NCBI GenBank assembly: GCA_963757065.1
Contig: CAVWQC010000001.1
Location: forward strand, 577,753-641,752
Source: PNON01 sp963757065
GTDB taxonomy: Bacteria; Chloroflexota; Anaerolineae; Anaerolineales; Anaerolineaceae
Direction of reading: 5' to 3'
DNA: 64,000 nt
Within the stretch, counting starts at the first letter, position 1. Each line of letters opens with the position of its first letter. A model generated the notes under the pieces. That model had not been told where the DNA came from, ran no database searches, and worked only from the letters and a program-made list of their open reading frames with translations. Below, piece by piece: positions 24,388 through 34,507 of the stretch. The translations under genes were made by a program, and so were the position numbers.

Positions 24388-25054
24388 CTAAGGTGTGGGG
24401 GATGGCGGGATCTGTGTTTCAGTGGGGGTGGACTCTCCAGTACCTTTGCTGACCTCGATCGCCACATAAAAGGTTGTCCCGAAGATCTCTCCGGCTGTGT
24501 TGCGCAGCCGCCAAAAATTGGAATAATCCTCTTCGACATCCGGCGCTGTCATCTGCAGCGAAAGATCGATCGTTTCACCCGGGGGCACCGCTCTGGGCAG
24601 ATAGATGGTATCTGCGCCCATCGGGTTGCCGCTGATATATTGGAACCTGTATTGCGTAGTCCATGTGCACGTGCCAATATTTTTGATCCGCCAGGTCTTG
24701 GTAAAAGTGGTGCCCGGAGGTATCTTGGAGTAGTCGACAATATCCAGGTCAGCCAGGAAGGCTGAATAATCGCATGTGCTGGGTGTCCAGGTAATATATG
24801 GGTATGGGTATGGCGGGGTGGAAGTAATTGTCTGTGTAGGTACAATCGTAATAATTGTTGGTGAAGATGTTACAGTTGGCGTTTCAGGAGTGGCAGAAGG
24901 CGCCACCGTCGCGCTAGGCAGGCTTGCCAGTTGGGTCGATACGGCTGCAGCGATTGCAGTGGGCGAATCTGATGGCGGGGGTTGCTTCCGCCTGCGCGCA
25001 GCCGGTGAGGAAAGCGGCTATAAGTAGAATTTGGTAGAAAGTTCGTTTGGACAT
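24388..25054 (-). CDS. NBR1-Ig-like domain lipoprotein (frameshift)
   Basis: Surface lipoprotein. MSKRTFYQILLIAAFLTGC is a signal peptide with lipobox LTGC. Directly after it a one-base shift near 25005 (a GCGCGC run) is needed to reach RRKQPPPSDSPTAIAAAV and the T/P-rich spacer. The C-terminal part, about residues 85-200, is an NBR1-type Ig-like domain (PPGTTFTKTWRIKNIGTCTW, IDLSLQMTAPD, YSNFWRLRN), followed by a short TPTETQIPPSPTP end. Such domains occur on many secreted Chloroflexota proteins and are thought to bind other proteins or sugars. ATG 25054 is the only start that includes the signal peptide. Confidence 0.8.
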
Positions 25055-25121
25055 TTGTGGCTATTGTACACCATCAACTATCGGTTATGCGTGTACTTAC
25101 TATATTATGCTGAAAAGTATT

Positions 25122-25527
25122 TCAGGATTTAATGAAGATCAGCACTACATTTCCTGTATCATCCAACAGGCTCAATTGATCATTTTCCAACTGAAAGGTT
25201 TTTATCTTTTCAAGTGCAGCAAAGTAATCTGTCTCAAATTCCATCCCTTTATCGCAGTACATCATCGTGCTGAATATTTGTGAGAAAGACAGCGTTTCCC
25301 CTTTTTGGGTAAAGTCTGACCCATAGGAATTACAGGCAGAATTTCCGCCAGCCTGGTCTTTCTTGATGATTTAAAGTGATCTGAATTTCAGCTGGCAGTT
25401 TCTGGCCGTTAAGATCAGTTAGCTTCCAACTGGTATCGATCAATTCTGAAGAGGTTCCCACACAGGCCGAAAGCATCAGCCCAATAATAAGTGTAATGAA
25501 AATACGACTGGAAAGAATGAATTTCAT
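25122..25527 (-). CDS. META-domain lipoprotein (frameshift)
   Basis: MKFILSSRIFITLIIGLMLSAC carries a lipobox LSAC. The META (HslJ-like) domain follows: SWKLTDLNGQKLPAEIQITLN, then after a one-base shift near 25340 CNSYGSDFTQKGETLSFSQI, TMMYCDKGMEFE and a terminal LLDDTGNVVLIF. About 135 residues. ATG 25527 has AAGGAATC upstream. META proteins are small envelope proteins of uncertain role, often linked to stress or antibiotic tolerance. Probably intact in the organism. Confidence 0.75.
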
Positions 25528-25600
25528 AATGAGATTCCTTTGATTTGATGAACTATATTTACATGGACGCATGCCAGGTCAATAAGGTTCCCGAAAAACT

Positions 25601-26263
25601 TCATGTTGAAAGGAAAGATTTCACAATAATCCCCAGGTCAGTCGGTATTGCATTAAAAACATTGTTGAATAGGATGGCTGCAGCTATAACGCACGCGAAG
25701 AATCCGATAACAACACCGATTTGCAGTAACGACGTTTTCTGGATCTCCTGTTTTACCTTGATCTCACAAACTCCACCTGGACAGTACTGGGTTTTTTCTT
25801 TATAAAACATTGGATAAAATTTACACCCTAAACAAATGCCAAACACAGATTCAAAGAATAAGAATATGAGGCAGATGAGGCAGATTATTCCGGTAATGAA
25901 GCTATAAGAATTCATTACAACTAATAAAAGGAATATGGTCGATGCCATAACCAGACCGATTGTCCAGGCAAACTTTTTTTGAGCTGCTCCCACATATTCG
26001 GGATTTTGCCTGCCAACGATCAAACGCCCAATGATTAATGTTGGAGAATACTTAGGACTAATTAAAACGCGTATTATGAAATCCGCAAGGAAGATCGTGT
26101 TTACACACTTTATCCAGAAATAATTCTCTTGAAATATTACCAGCATCCAGGACCAGAACATAACCAAAAATAGTATTCCTGCCGATGCTCTTATTTCCCA
26201 CTCGTTTAATACCGGAATGTTATAACCTTTCACGGTTTCCCCAAATTGTTTTGCTTTATTCAT
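25601..26263 (-). CDS. DUF4395-family membrane protein
   Basis: 220 residues. A short cytosolic start (MNKAKQFGETVKGYNIPVLNE) precedes about five membrane segments. VLNEWEIRASAGILF is the usual DUF4395 beginning, and GICLGCKFYPMFYK with paired Cys and a later YCPGG fits the family's thioredoxin-like genomic company. ATG 26263 follows GAGGAGAGATAAA. Followed at 74 bases by the META lipoprotein gene. Function unknown. Confidence 0.75.
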   Translation of the reverse strand: MNKAKQFGETVKGYNIPVLNEWEIRASAGILFLVMFWSWMLVIFQENYFWIKCVNTIFLADFIIRVLISPKYSPTLIIGRLIVGRQNPEYVGAAQKKFAWTIGLVMASTIFLLLVVMNSYSFITGIICLICLIFLFFESVFGICLGCKFYPMFYKEKTQYCPGGVCEIKVKQEIQKTSLLQIGVVIGFFACVIAAAILFNNVFNAIPTDLGIIVKSFLST

Positions 26264-26382
26264 TTTATCTCTCCTCAGAGTGTTATTGTCTTTTAACTTT
26301 TCAATATTGGAGAGGTTGACTCTCAACCTCTCCAATATTCTTGATATCTGTTGAACCTTGAAATCTAAAAGGTTGTTGGTAT

Positions 26383-27046
26383 TTACGCTGCCATGCTTTT
26401 ACTGCTGCGTATAAGCACAATTCCCATCCAGATGAACCAGATGATTTGGGTCAAGCCAAAAACTGGACCCAATGTGCCGGTTAGCACCAGGGACAAGAGA
26501 GATGATGCCCACAGATCCAACCACCAAACCGAGGATATTCAAACCCTTGGGAAATTCACCCGCTCGCAGTGCAGCCAGGCTGATCAATAATGTCATAAGA
26601 CCACCAAGTATTTCACCATTTGCGTTGCCCAGTCCGTCAATTACCGGTTCAATTCCCTGCCAGGTCAACGCAGCCTGGGCTGGGTCAGTAACATTGAGTG
26701 CCACAACTGAGGTGAGTGCGGCATTCGCGACCATACCGCTCGCGATCAATGAGCCAGCCCAGATAACCCCGATCACGGTAGCCACTTGCATAAGTGCAGG
26801 TGCGCCTGCTTTCAATCTGTCATACAAAGCGAGCGAAAATACGATCAGAAAAAAGCCAAAGAAAACATACATGAGCAGGTTGGTTGAAAAAACAACTGCC
26901 TGGTTATCAACATTCACGGCGACCTTCTGAGCTAAATCGGTTATGCTGATGTAATCCAGAATGACAATGAAGATAATTAATCCCATCAAGTGCGCCAATG
27001 CCATGTATAGTGCTGCAAAACCACCAAATTTCTGTAACGATTTCAT
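26383..27046 (-). CDS. DUF4386-family membrane protein (frameshift)
   Basis: Six-helix membrane protein, about 221 residues. FGGFAALYMALAHLMGLIIF and FFGFFLIVFSLALYDRL are typical of DUF4386. A one-base shift near 26487 turns the end into HIGSSFWLDPN; repair gives GTLGPVFGLTQIIWFIWMGIVLI and a stop at 26383. The true end is therefore hydrophobic like the rest. ATG 27046 follows GGAG. Function unknown. Confidence 0.75.
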
Positions 27047-27129
27047 TTTTATTACTCCTTTTATTGAATTATTTTGATTTTTCTGTTTTCATAAACTGCT
27101 TTATGAAGGTCAAACAAAAATAAGAATTA

Positions 27130-27390
27130 TTATTCGTTAACCTCCTTATTATTTGGCACGTCATTTTTTACTGAGAGCAAGGGTAAACCTATGTCACGAA
27201 CTTTTTTGAGTAAACCATGCAAGGCAGCCTGATCGGCCAAATATCCGCTCAGAAGGGTGTTACCAGTCTCTTCCAGGGTGATGGTCATTCCGTCAAACCA
27301 CTTCACCCATCGGGAATCAAGGTGTCCCTTCAAGCGGATTTCGCAATATTGATGGTTCTCATTCGGTTTGTCAGTCATTTTGTGTCTCAT
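27130..27390 (-). CDS. Small conserved protein upstream of (same strand as) the LuxR regulator
   Basis: 86 residues. RLKGHLDSRWVKWFDGMTITLEE, then GNTLLSGYLADQAALHGLLKKVRDIGLPLLSV. This matches a small family I recall from Chloroflexota and actinobacteria, often found near MalT-like LuxR genes, with a WFDG and DQAALHGLL core. An in-frame second ATG at 27378 is possible. Role unknown. Confidence 0.7.
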   Translation of the reverse strand: MRHKMTDKPNENHQYCEIRLKGHLDSRWVKWFDGMTITLEETGNTLLSGYLADQAALHGLLKKVRDIGLPLLSVKNDVPNNKEVNE

Positions 27391-27485
27391 TTCTTTTCTC
27401 TTGGTTGATCTGCCATAGGATACTGCCTGAGGTGGTGAGGTGTCATCACCATATGATGTGATTGATGTGGTGATTCATTGCCGAA

Positions 27486-27530
27486 AACAAAAAAAGTCCC
27501 TTCAGGTGGATTGTGACACCTGAAGGGACT
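27486..27530 (-). terminator. Intrinsic terminator of the LuxR gene
   Basis: On the minus strand, a perfect 14-bp stem AGTCCCTTCAGGTG/CACCTGAAGGGACT followed by seven or more T. It lies 20 bases after the LuxR stop. Confidence 0.9.
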
Positions 27531-27550
27531 GGACTGGTAATTATGGTCAG

Positions 27551-30285
27551 CTAGAATAAATCAAGTTCTTCAGCACGGCTGACTGCCGCTCGCCGGTTGT
27601 TGACTCCCAATTTGGTAAAAATACTCTTAGTGTGAGTACGAACGGTGTTGAGTGACACAATTAATTGTTTGGCAATTTCTGGGCCGCTTAACTCGGTTCG
27701 GAGCAGCTTGAGCACATCCAGCTCGCGTTCGCTCAAAGGCTCTATCAAGTCTGATTTTTGGTGAATGATTACCGTGGCGCGGCCATGGATCAGCTGATTT
27801 TGGCGCGGCTACAGGTTTTGCAAAGGCAGCCAGGAGTTTGTCCGCATAACCACTCAGCGGATGGTCTCGATTGCGCGATTGCTTTTCAATTAACAATCGC
27901 ATTGGCTCGCCTTCATCCACAAAGATGCGGATATAACCTTCCGGCTCAGCCAGGAATAAAGCCCGCTCAAGCGTTATAAGTGAGTCGGAGAGTTTATCTT
28001 GTGTCTGGTATGCGAGGGCTTGCAATAATAAGATTTGGATGACGCTGCCCATCCGACCGCCATTTTCTGCCTCTTGCAGGAGGCGTCCCAGCAGCCGGGT
28101 AGCGTCGTCAAGTAAACCAGCCATCCGATTGCTTTTACCGGTGGCAATAAGCACCCGGGCCAGCGTGATATATTCAAATTCACGCATAAAACTCAAGTCA
28201 TCATCCACCGAAAGCCTCTGCTCACTCGCCCACCGTTTGGCATCAGCCAGCTTGCCCTGCTTGAGCCATATTCTCACCCTCATAGCTGTGACGGGACGTA
28301 CATCAGGTAGAGGACCACGAATATGAACACGCTCAGCTTCGTCCAGTAAAATGAGGGCACCATTCAGGTCTCCCTGTGCCTCTTTCAGTCGCGCCTGTGA
28401 AACACATAAGCGATGGTGAAAATCTGTCGGTTCCGTTTGCTCACCCAACTTCTGGCTGGTCAATAAGTATTGAGCTGCGGTTTCCAGGTCGCCTAGTTCA
28501 ATGTAAAGCTCACCGAGACCGCGATACAAGTCTGCCGTTCCGATGTATTTAGACTTTCCCGGGTTAACCGCATGGTGCAATGATTGCTGATAGATGCTTT
28601 CAGCCTCCTGAAGGTGACCCAACGTCACCCTGATATCGGCCAGGAGAAATGTAATGCCTAGCAGGGTAGGGATTTCACCTGTTTTCTGAAGGTTTATGCA
28701 AAATTCGGTCAGGGAACGCTCGGCTGCTTCCAGGTCTCCACTTGTATACTCGGCTAGCCCCAGGAGCGATGTAGCCTGTACGTACCTGACGTGGTCATCT
28801 TCGGGGGTGAGTTCGAGCGCCTGCCGGGCATACTTTACGGTGCCGGGGACATCTCCAAGCGCCAGGGAGCGGTAGGCTCGGGCTGTTGCGATCGAAGCTG
28901 GCAGCGAGCGAAATTGATCATTATCCACTACAACCATTTGGTCAGTCGGCTCGTTCAACCAGCGTTCAGCATCTTGCAAGCGCGTCTCGCTGGCTTCCAG
29001 CTCGCCGACATCCAGCAACGCCCAGCCATAGCCCACACTGAGCACAGGCCGGGTGTGTATCATTTCGTCAGGCAGCATTTTGACCCAGCTGAGCCATAAG
29101 GAGGACTGGTAACCAATATCCATAGCCGGCCTGGCCAATTCGATCAGGCCAGCAGCATACTCGAAGTCCCTGGCAGCCAGCGCGTGGCGGATGGCATCGG
29201 AACGTAGTCCATTCTGCTCGTACCATGTGCTTGCCCGCCGATGCAGGTTGGATACCTGCCCAGGTTGTGTCTCCAGCAAGTGCGCCTGCAGCACATCGGC
29301 GAAAAGGTGATGATATCGATACCACTGGCGCTTATCGTCAAGCGGGACGACAAACAGGTTGCTGCGCTCCAGGGTTTCCAACATTTCTTTACCATCTTCC
29401 CGTCCAGTGACAGCATTGCATAAAGCAGCACAAAACCGGTCGAGAATCGCAGTTTGCAGTAAGAAGCTGCGAATATGTTCAGACCGGTGCTGAAGGACTT
29501 CTTCGACCAGATAGTCCAGCACAAAACGATGACTGCCGGTGAATGCCTGGATAAAACTGGCGATATCTTCCCGCCCCTGCAAGGAAAGGGCGGCCAGTTG
29601 CAGCCCGGCGATCCAACCTTCAGTGCGAGTCTCGAGGGCTGCGACATTTTCCACCGAGAGGTTGAGGTTCATTAATTGGTTAAGAAATGCACTGGCTTCC
29701 TCAGGTGTAAAGCGTAGATCGGCGGCACGCACTTCAGTCAATAGCCCTTGTACTCGATAGCGGGGCAGTGGCAGGGAGGGGTCCTCACGGGTGGTGATAA
29801 CCAGGTGCATCTGCAGCGGAAGGTGATCGAGCAGATAGGTGAGGGCATGGTCGACTAGGTTCAGAATCGATCATATGGTAATCGTCCAGGACAAGAATGA
29901 AATTGTTCGGGAAAGTTGATATTTCATTGACCAATTCTGTCAGAAGGGTTTCAGTGGATGTTGATTGGGGTTGCGGTGAATGTAGAATACCCAACAAAGA
30001 TTTTCCAAGATTTATATCGATTGTCTGCAGCGCAACGACGAGGTACGTCAGAAAGCGGGTTAGGTCGTTATCCGCTTCGTCAAGTGATAACCAGGCGCAT
30101 GGCTGCGTACAGTCGGCGAGCCATTCGCTGACCAGTGTGGTCTTTCCAAAGCCTGCGGGGGCAGAAATAAGCATCAGTTTATGGTGAAGACCCTCGTTCA
30201 GTTGCTCGATCAAACGAGGGCGAAGGACTGTCTTATGTCGAGGCAAAGGAATATAAAGTTTTGTCGTCAGAATGGGGGTGGACAT
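27551..30285 (-). CDS. MalT-like LuxR-family transcriptional regulator (two frameshifts)
   Basis: Large ATP-dependent regulator of about 905 residues after repair. The N-terminus, PILTTKLYIPLPRHKTVLRPRLIEQL, leads into a STAND-type NTPase with Walker A APAGFGKTTL near residue 40 and LVLDDYHMID as Walker B. A long helical TPR region fills the middle. The C-terminal 65 residues are a LuxR HTH: LSERELDVLKLL, SGPEIAKQLIVSLNTVRTHTKSIF. One shift is needed near 29860, where HALTYLLDHLPL is recovered, and one near 27780 before DLIEPLSER. Such proteins bind an inducer and ATP and then activate nearby genes. The inducer is unknown; the DUF4386 and DUF4395 genes are candidate targets. Confidence 0.88.
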
Positions 30286-30528
30286 GAGTCAATTATACAA
30301 CTCACCAAATTTTTCTTACCCTGTTTTACCTCCGCAAGACTATTCAGAATGCCCTTTGTCATCTGGTCGCGCCGATGTACGCGCTAGCCCCCCCGAACTG
30401 TATCGGAGTGGGAATCATCCTTAAAGAATACAAAAGGACCCCCAAAGATAACCGCAATCCATGTGGACCCTTTCTCCCAATCCATTCATTGCCATAATAT
30501 GAATATGGTAAACCGCAGCTTGCCCCTC
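30286..30528. other. Short intergenic region
   Basis: About 240 bases upstream of the LuxR gene and downstream of the oxidoreductase gene. No clear terminator or promoter was found. Confidence 0.4.
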
Positions 30529-31473
30529 TTACGGTTGAACTACCGTAATAATCACTTTCCCGCGAGCATGACCTTTGCTAACATAACGCATGGCGTCAGC
30601 AGCCTGATCAAGAGAGTAACGCCTGTCAATGATGGGTTTAACCTTTCCTGCTTCAACCAACTTCATAACCAGCTCCAGATCCTTCCTGTTATGTTTCGTG
30701 GAAAGGTGCCGTATTTTTTTGTTACCAATCGACAAAAGTGATCCGAATATAATGGTACTGAACAACTGAGCCAGAGCCCCTCCAGCCATCACAAATATGC
30801 CATGGGATGTTAATATACGTCTATATGCGAAGAGCGAATGGTTCCCATTTACCGCTAGCACAAGATCATAATGCTTGCCACTTTTGGTAAAATCTTCTTT
30901 TTTGTAGTCAATGACAAAATTCGCTCCGATGGACCGGGCAAGCTCTGCATTTTCCGTACTGCACACTGCCGTTACTTCCGCCCCGAAGTATTTTGCCAGT
31001 TGAACTGCAAAATTACCTACACCACCACCTGCCCCGCAGATCAGCACCTTTTGCCCCTTTTGGATGTTCCCCAGGTCACGTAATGCCTGCAATGCTGTGA
31101 CTGCCGCCATTGGTACCGCTGCAGCATCTTCAAAAGATACATTGAACGGTTTCAATGCCAGTAATCGTTCAGGTGCAGCAGCATACTCTGCTAAACCACC
31201 GAAACCACTCCTTGCGATATCTCCAAATACTTCATCCCCCACCTTAAAATTTCCGATATTTTTTCCAACCTCTTCGACCCGGCCTGCGATATCTGCCCCG
31301 AAGATCTTCCTTTTCGGGATAATTCCCATCTGCATCGAACGATAATCAGCAGCATTCAAGGATACTGCATGGATTTTTACCAGGACCTCATTGTCCTGGG
31401 GAACCGGTTTTTCCACATCCCTGATTGCAAGGATGTCGGGGGAATTCCTTCTATCATATACAACTGCTTTCAT
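30529..31473 (-). CDS. NAD(P)H:quinone oxidoreductase / zinc-free MDR family
   Basis: 314 residues of the medium-chain dehydrogenase/reductase superfamily. MKAVVYDRRNSPDILAIRDVEKP is the GroES-like start, FGADIAGRVEEVG follows, and the nucleotide-binding loop is ICGAGGGVGNFAVQLAKYFGA. There are no zinc-binding Cys/His clusters, so it is quinone-reductase-like and uses NADPH. The C-terminal DQAADAMRYVSKGHARGKVIITV is typical. Same strand as the next gene, 75 bases apart. Substrate not deducible. Confidence 0.88.
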   Translation of the reverse strand: MKAVVYDRRNSPDILAIRDVEKPVPQDNEVLVKIHAVSLNAADYRSMQMGIIPKRKIFGADIAGRVEEVGKNIGNFKVGDEVFGDIARSGFGGLAEYAAAPERLLALKPFNVSFEDAAAVPMAAVTALQALRDLGNIQKGQKVLICGAGGGVGNFAVQLAKYFGAEVTAVCSTENAELARSIGANFVIDYKKEDFTKSGKHYDLVLAVNGNHSLFAYRRILTSHGIFVMAGGALAQLFSTIIFGSLLSIGNKKIRHLSTKHNRKDLELVMKLVEAGKVKPIIDRRYSLDQAADAMRYVSKGHARGKVIITVVQP

Positions 31474-31548
31474 ATAACCTCTCCCATATTTGATTTGATA
31501 CTATTATATGTGGTAAACCAAGTTTTCGTGGGTTTAGCACACCAAAAA

Positions 31549-32268
31549 TTAGTGCACCAATAACTTGTTATTTTCCCTATAAGCAAGGGCTGAGGGGGTC
31601 TGGCACCCAACAATTGCCGGAGCCTCGTGGACAAGTTCATCATTCTCCAGCGCTGCCACCATGAATAGTGCATAATCCACCCGGTGGGTCATATTGCTCG
31701 CCAGGATCGGGTCACCCACATGCCTGCTCCACACCGGTAAGCCCTGGCTCTCCCCCTCCTTGAGATCACTTCCCCGCACAACAGTCCACCTCGTGTCGCT
31801 GGCAAAGATCCGGCGGCATGCTTCCACCTGGTCATCGATATCCACCAGGTGGGTCAGTCGTCCGACCCAATTCATAATTTTTTCTTCGTTCTTTAATGAC
31901 TGGGGGTAAACATCTTTTCCATCACGGGTGATATGCCAGCCGCAGGAAAAAATGAGACGTGCCCCGGGTTTGGCATTGTCGAGAACAGCCTGGGCTGTCC
32001 CGGAAGAATAATGGTTGGCTCCCCAGGGAACCAGGACAGTAAGCACTCCATCACAACCTGCGACTGCCTGTTTGATAACCCGGGGATCGTTCGTCGGTCC
32101 GGGTATGATGGTCATACGTGTCTTGAACGCATCCAGCTTGCTGACACTGCGTTCCCGACATACTCCCACCACCTGGTATCCTCTATCCAATGCTTGCTGC
32201 ACCATGTACTGCCCAAGCTTTCCTGAGGCTCCTATGATACATACTTTGTTTATTTTGGGTGTTGCCAT
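31549..32268 (-). CDS. NAD(P)-binding atypical SDR (NmrA-like)
   Basis: 239 residues. The N-terminal dinucleotide motif is VCIIGASGKLGQYMVQQALDRGYQVVG, then VKQAVAGCDGVLTVLVPWG. It resembles NmrA-like/NAD(P)H-binding reductases that lack a Tyr-x3-Lys pair. MTHRVDYALFMVAALEND fits the family's C-terminal half. It starts five bases before the end of the XRE gene region (32273), so it is probably in the same transcript. Could be a reductase or a redox sensor. Confidence 0.75.
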   Translation of the reverse strand: MATPKINKVCIIGASGKLGQYMVQQALDRGYQVVGVCRERSVSKLDAFKTRMTIIPGPTNDPRVIKQAVAGCDGVLTVLVPWGANHYSSGTAQAVLDNAKPGARLIFSCGWHITRDGKDVYPQSLKNEEKIMNWVGRLTHLVDIDDQVEACRRIFASDTRWTVVRGSDLKEGESQGLPVWSRHVGDPILASNMTHRVDYALFMVAALENDELVHEAPAIVGCQTPSALAYRENNKLLVH

Positions 32269-32272
32269 GTAC

Positions 32273-32497
32273 TTAATTACCTTTCACTATATGATCGAAA
32301 ACTTCATTGATATTGACACCAAAAGCATCTGCAATTTTGAAAGCGAGTTCCAAAGAAGGTGAGTATTTTCCGGCTTCAATTGCGATGATGGTCTGCCTGG
32401 ATGCGCCGGCTTTTTCGGCAAGGTCCTGCTGGGTCATTTCATTCGCAAAAAAACGTAATTTTCGGATATTGTTCGTGATCTCTATTTTTTTAGCCAT
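32273..32497 (-). CDS. XRE-family transcriptional regulator
   Basis: 74 residues, almost only an HTH: IRKLRFFANEMTQQDLAEKAGASRQTIIAIEAGKYSPSLELAFKIADAFGVNINEVF. This is the short YozG-like type found after DUF2178 membrane proteins. ATG 32497 overlaps the upstream stop at 32490. It probably binds the inverted repeat at 33040-33058 and represses its own operon; this is inference from position. Confidence 0.85.
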   Translation of the reverse strand: MAKKIEITNNIRKLRFFANEMTQQDLAEKAGASRQTIIAIEAGKYSPSLELAFKIADAFGVNINEVFDHIVKGN

Positions 32498-32996
32498 TGG
32501 CAATACCCCTTCTGTAGAAATACAGTTGGACAAATCCTTCCAAAACTGAACCGGCACTGAAGGATATGAACATGATATTGAGCATGACCATCGGGGAATA
32601 GTTTAGGACCAGGGATACGAGCGCCGCAACAAATCCAAATCCGGCAATGGCAAAACCAACCATCATGGACTTTTGATCGATCAGCTTATCTCTTTCATCT
32701 TCAACCATTTCCGCTTCAATGGATCTTTCAATTTCCTTGCCATCTTTATTGACATCCCGCACTTTTTCTTTCACAGCTATCGCTATCGAAATCAGAATGT
32801 GAAATACGATCTGGATGACAATGCCAGCAGCGATCCCAATGCCGATGAATATGAGCATGGTGGTTGCCCAGAATTTCAGGTCACCTGCTGCAACCGCACC
32901 AGCCTGATATTTTCCGAATGCATAGGTGCAATATGCTCCTAAGACCAAAGCCATGGTGATCATGTTTGTTATTGTTCTTTTTTCCTGGTAAGACAT
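32490..32996 (-). CDS. DUF2178-family membrane protein
   Basis: 168 residues, four membrane segments with a charged cytosolic loop KEKVRDVNKDGKEIERSIEAEMVEDERDKLIDQKSM. The VEDERDKLID stretch is characteristic of DUF2178. MSYQEKRTITNMITMALVLGAY is the start; ATG 32996 follows AGGAG. Translationally coupled to the XRE regulator. This pair may form a membrane-regulator module in which the membrane protein senses a signal. Function not known. Confidence 0.75.
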   Translation of the reverse strand: MSYQEKRTITNMITMALVLGAYCTYAFGKYQAGAVAAGDLKFWATTMLIFIGIGIAAGIVIQIVFHILISIAIAVKEKVRDVNKDGKEIERSIEAEMVEDERDKLIDQKSMMVGFAIAGFGFVAALVSLVLNYSPMVMLNIMFISFSAGSVLEGFVQLYFYRRGIANG

Positions 32997-33039
32997 GGTA
33001 GATATACTCCTTTTTCTTATATGTATTATTTGATGTACA

Positions 33040-33069
33040 TATAGTATCATATACTATACATTATGTCAA
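33040..33069 (-). promoter_or_regulatory. Promoter with overlapping operator for the DUF2178-XRE operon
   Basis: On the minus strand, perfect -35 TTGACA (33064-33069), 17-base spacer, -10 TACTAT (33041-33046). The inverted repeat TATAGTAT-CAT-ATACTATA (33040-33058) covers the -10 and most of the spacer. Binding there would block RNA polymerase, fitting autorepression by the XRE protein. Confidence 0.8.
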
Positions 33070-33482
33070 GTATTTTTTACATTTCATTTTAAACAAATAT
33101 TGGGGCACATTACACTTACCAAATGCTGCGGGAAAGTAAATAAGTCAATAGAGGTTGTTTTTCAAGTTCTGCTTCATGCTAAACTCAGTAGCTGTCCCTT
33201 TTAGGGATGCAGAAAATTAAATGCTGCTAAGATTCCCCCCGCTATAGCTTTATTACTGCCTTTTCCCCCTCATCTTGTCTTTTACCCGCTTATCCGAGAG
33301 GCAGAGTTTACCTACTAGTGGAAATCATTCCGAAATAGCAATCATTTTATCCGTGTTAAAGTGATTTCCGGGATAACCCGGGTAGGTTTCTGCTGGTAAT
33401 CCGTAGAACTGGTCATCATCACAGTCATCATATTGATTAAACGGGTATTAGGTTTTACTAAGCAGGTAAGCTAATCTGTTTA
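33070..33482. other. Intergenic region without recognised features
   Basis: About 410 bases upstream of the DUF2178-XRE operon and downstream of the metallopeptidase gene. I see no gene or clear hairpin. Confidence 0.45.
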
Positions 33483-34355
33483 TCAATTCCCATCGCAAGA
33501 GTTGATATCACCTGACTGCAATCCTGCCATTAGAGCTTGCTGCCGCTGCTCGGAAGATCCATGTGTCCATGATTCAGGGGAGACATAACCTTGCGTCATA
33601 CTCTGGATGCGGTCGTCGCCCACCGATGCCGCGGCATCGAGACTTTGCGCGATCTCCGCATCTGTCAGCTGGGTGAGATAGCCGGTTTCGGTGGCGTGGT
33701 ACATCCAGACGCCGGCCAGGCAGTCTGCCTGGAGTTCGGTTTGAACCGACGGGCTCTGTGGTCCTGTTGCACCCGAGTTCCCCGACGCATTTAGAACACC
33801 TGCCAGGTCCTGAATGTGATGGCCGTATTCGTGAGCCAGAACATAAGCTTCAGCGAACGCTCCACCCTTAGCGCCAAAACGCGTTTGTAATTCCTCGAAG
33901 AAGCTTAGATCCAGGTAAACTTGCTGATCGTTAGGGCAGTAAAACGGACCTACAGCAGCCGATGCATATCCGCATGCTCCATCGGTTGACCCTGAAAAAA
34001 GAACTGTCTTGGCTGGTGTATACTCAGCTCCCTGGCTTGAAAATTCGTCAGTCCAGAAAGCCTGGATGCTGTTGACAAAGCCAACGATCTGGCAATCCTG
34101 ACGGGTATTCGCATCTGCTCCCGTCTGGCATTCATCCGCCAAATTGTTGATTTCACTGGTGTTATCAATCGATGCTGATGGCTGTTGCCCGGTTGCGCCT
34201 AATAGATCGTTAAGGTTCACTCCTGTCAGCATCGCTATTATCAGGATCACCAGACCGATTCCACCGCCCCCTACGGCCACTGCAGTTCCTGTTCTCCGGC
34301 CGCGCCGGTCATCAACCTGTGATGAATCCAATCGGGATTTACTATTGAATGGCAT
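33483..34355 (-). CDS. ypfJ: Neutral zinc metallopeptidase (YpfJ family)
   Basis: 290 residues. MPFNSKSRLDSSQVDDRRGRR is the usual basic start, one membrane helix lies at about 28-48 (GGGGIGLVILIIAMLTG), and the rest is extracytoplasmic. The zinc site is HEYGHHIQD (HExxH form) at about 168-176. VQTELQADCLAGVW carries the third ligand Glu and the family's QADC box. Spacing GACGYASAAVGPFYCPNDQQVY is also typical. Single gene, well matched in length. Biological substrate unknown. Confidence 0.92.
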   Translation of the reverse strand: MPFNSKSRLDSSQVDDRRGRRTGTAVAVGGGGIGLVILIIAMLTGVNLNDLLGATGQQPSASIDNTSEINNLADECQTGADANTRQDCQIVGFVNSIQAFWTDEFSSQGAEYTPAKTVLFSGSTDGACGYASAAVGPFYCPNDQQVYLDLSFFEELQTRFGAKGGAFAEAYVLAHEYGHHIQDLAGVLNASGNSGATGPQSPSVQTELQADCLAGVWMYHATETGYLTQLTDAEIAQSLDAAASVGDDRIQSMTQGYVSPESWTHGSSEQRQQALMAGLQSGDINSCDGN

Positions 34356-34507
34356 TCGGCTATTCTCCTCTCATAACAATAATTTCCAGCGGGAGGTAAT
34401 TAGAAGTCCACCTCTCCTCTCACATATGCATATAGATCAGCCCAACTTAATTATGACCAGTCCTGACATTTTGTAAAGACCTCCTGACTGTATGGTATGC
34501 TGTCTAC

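Noticed and set aside
25047..25283. 78-codon plus-strand ORF opposite the META gene
   Set aside because: Antisense to the frameshifted end of the META lipoprotein, which explains the open frame.
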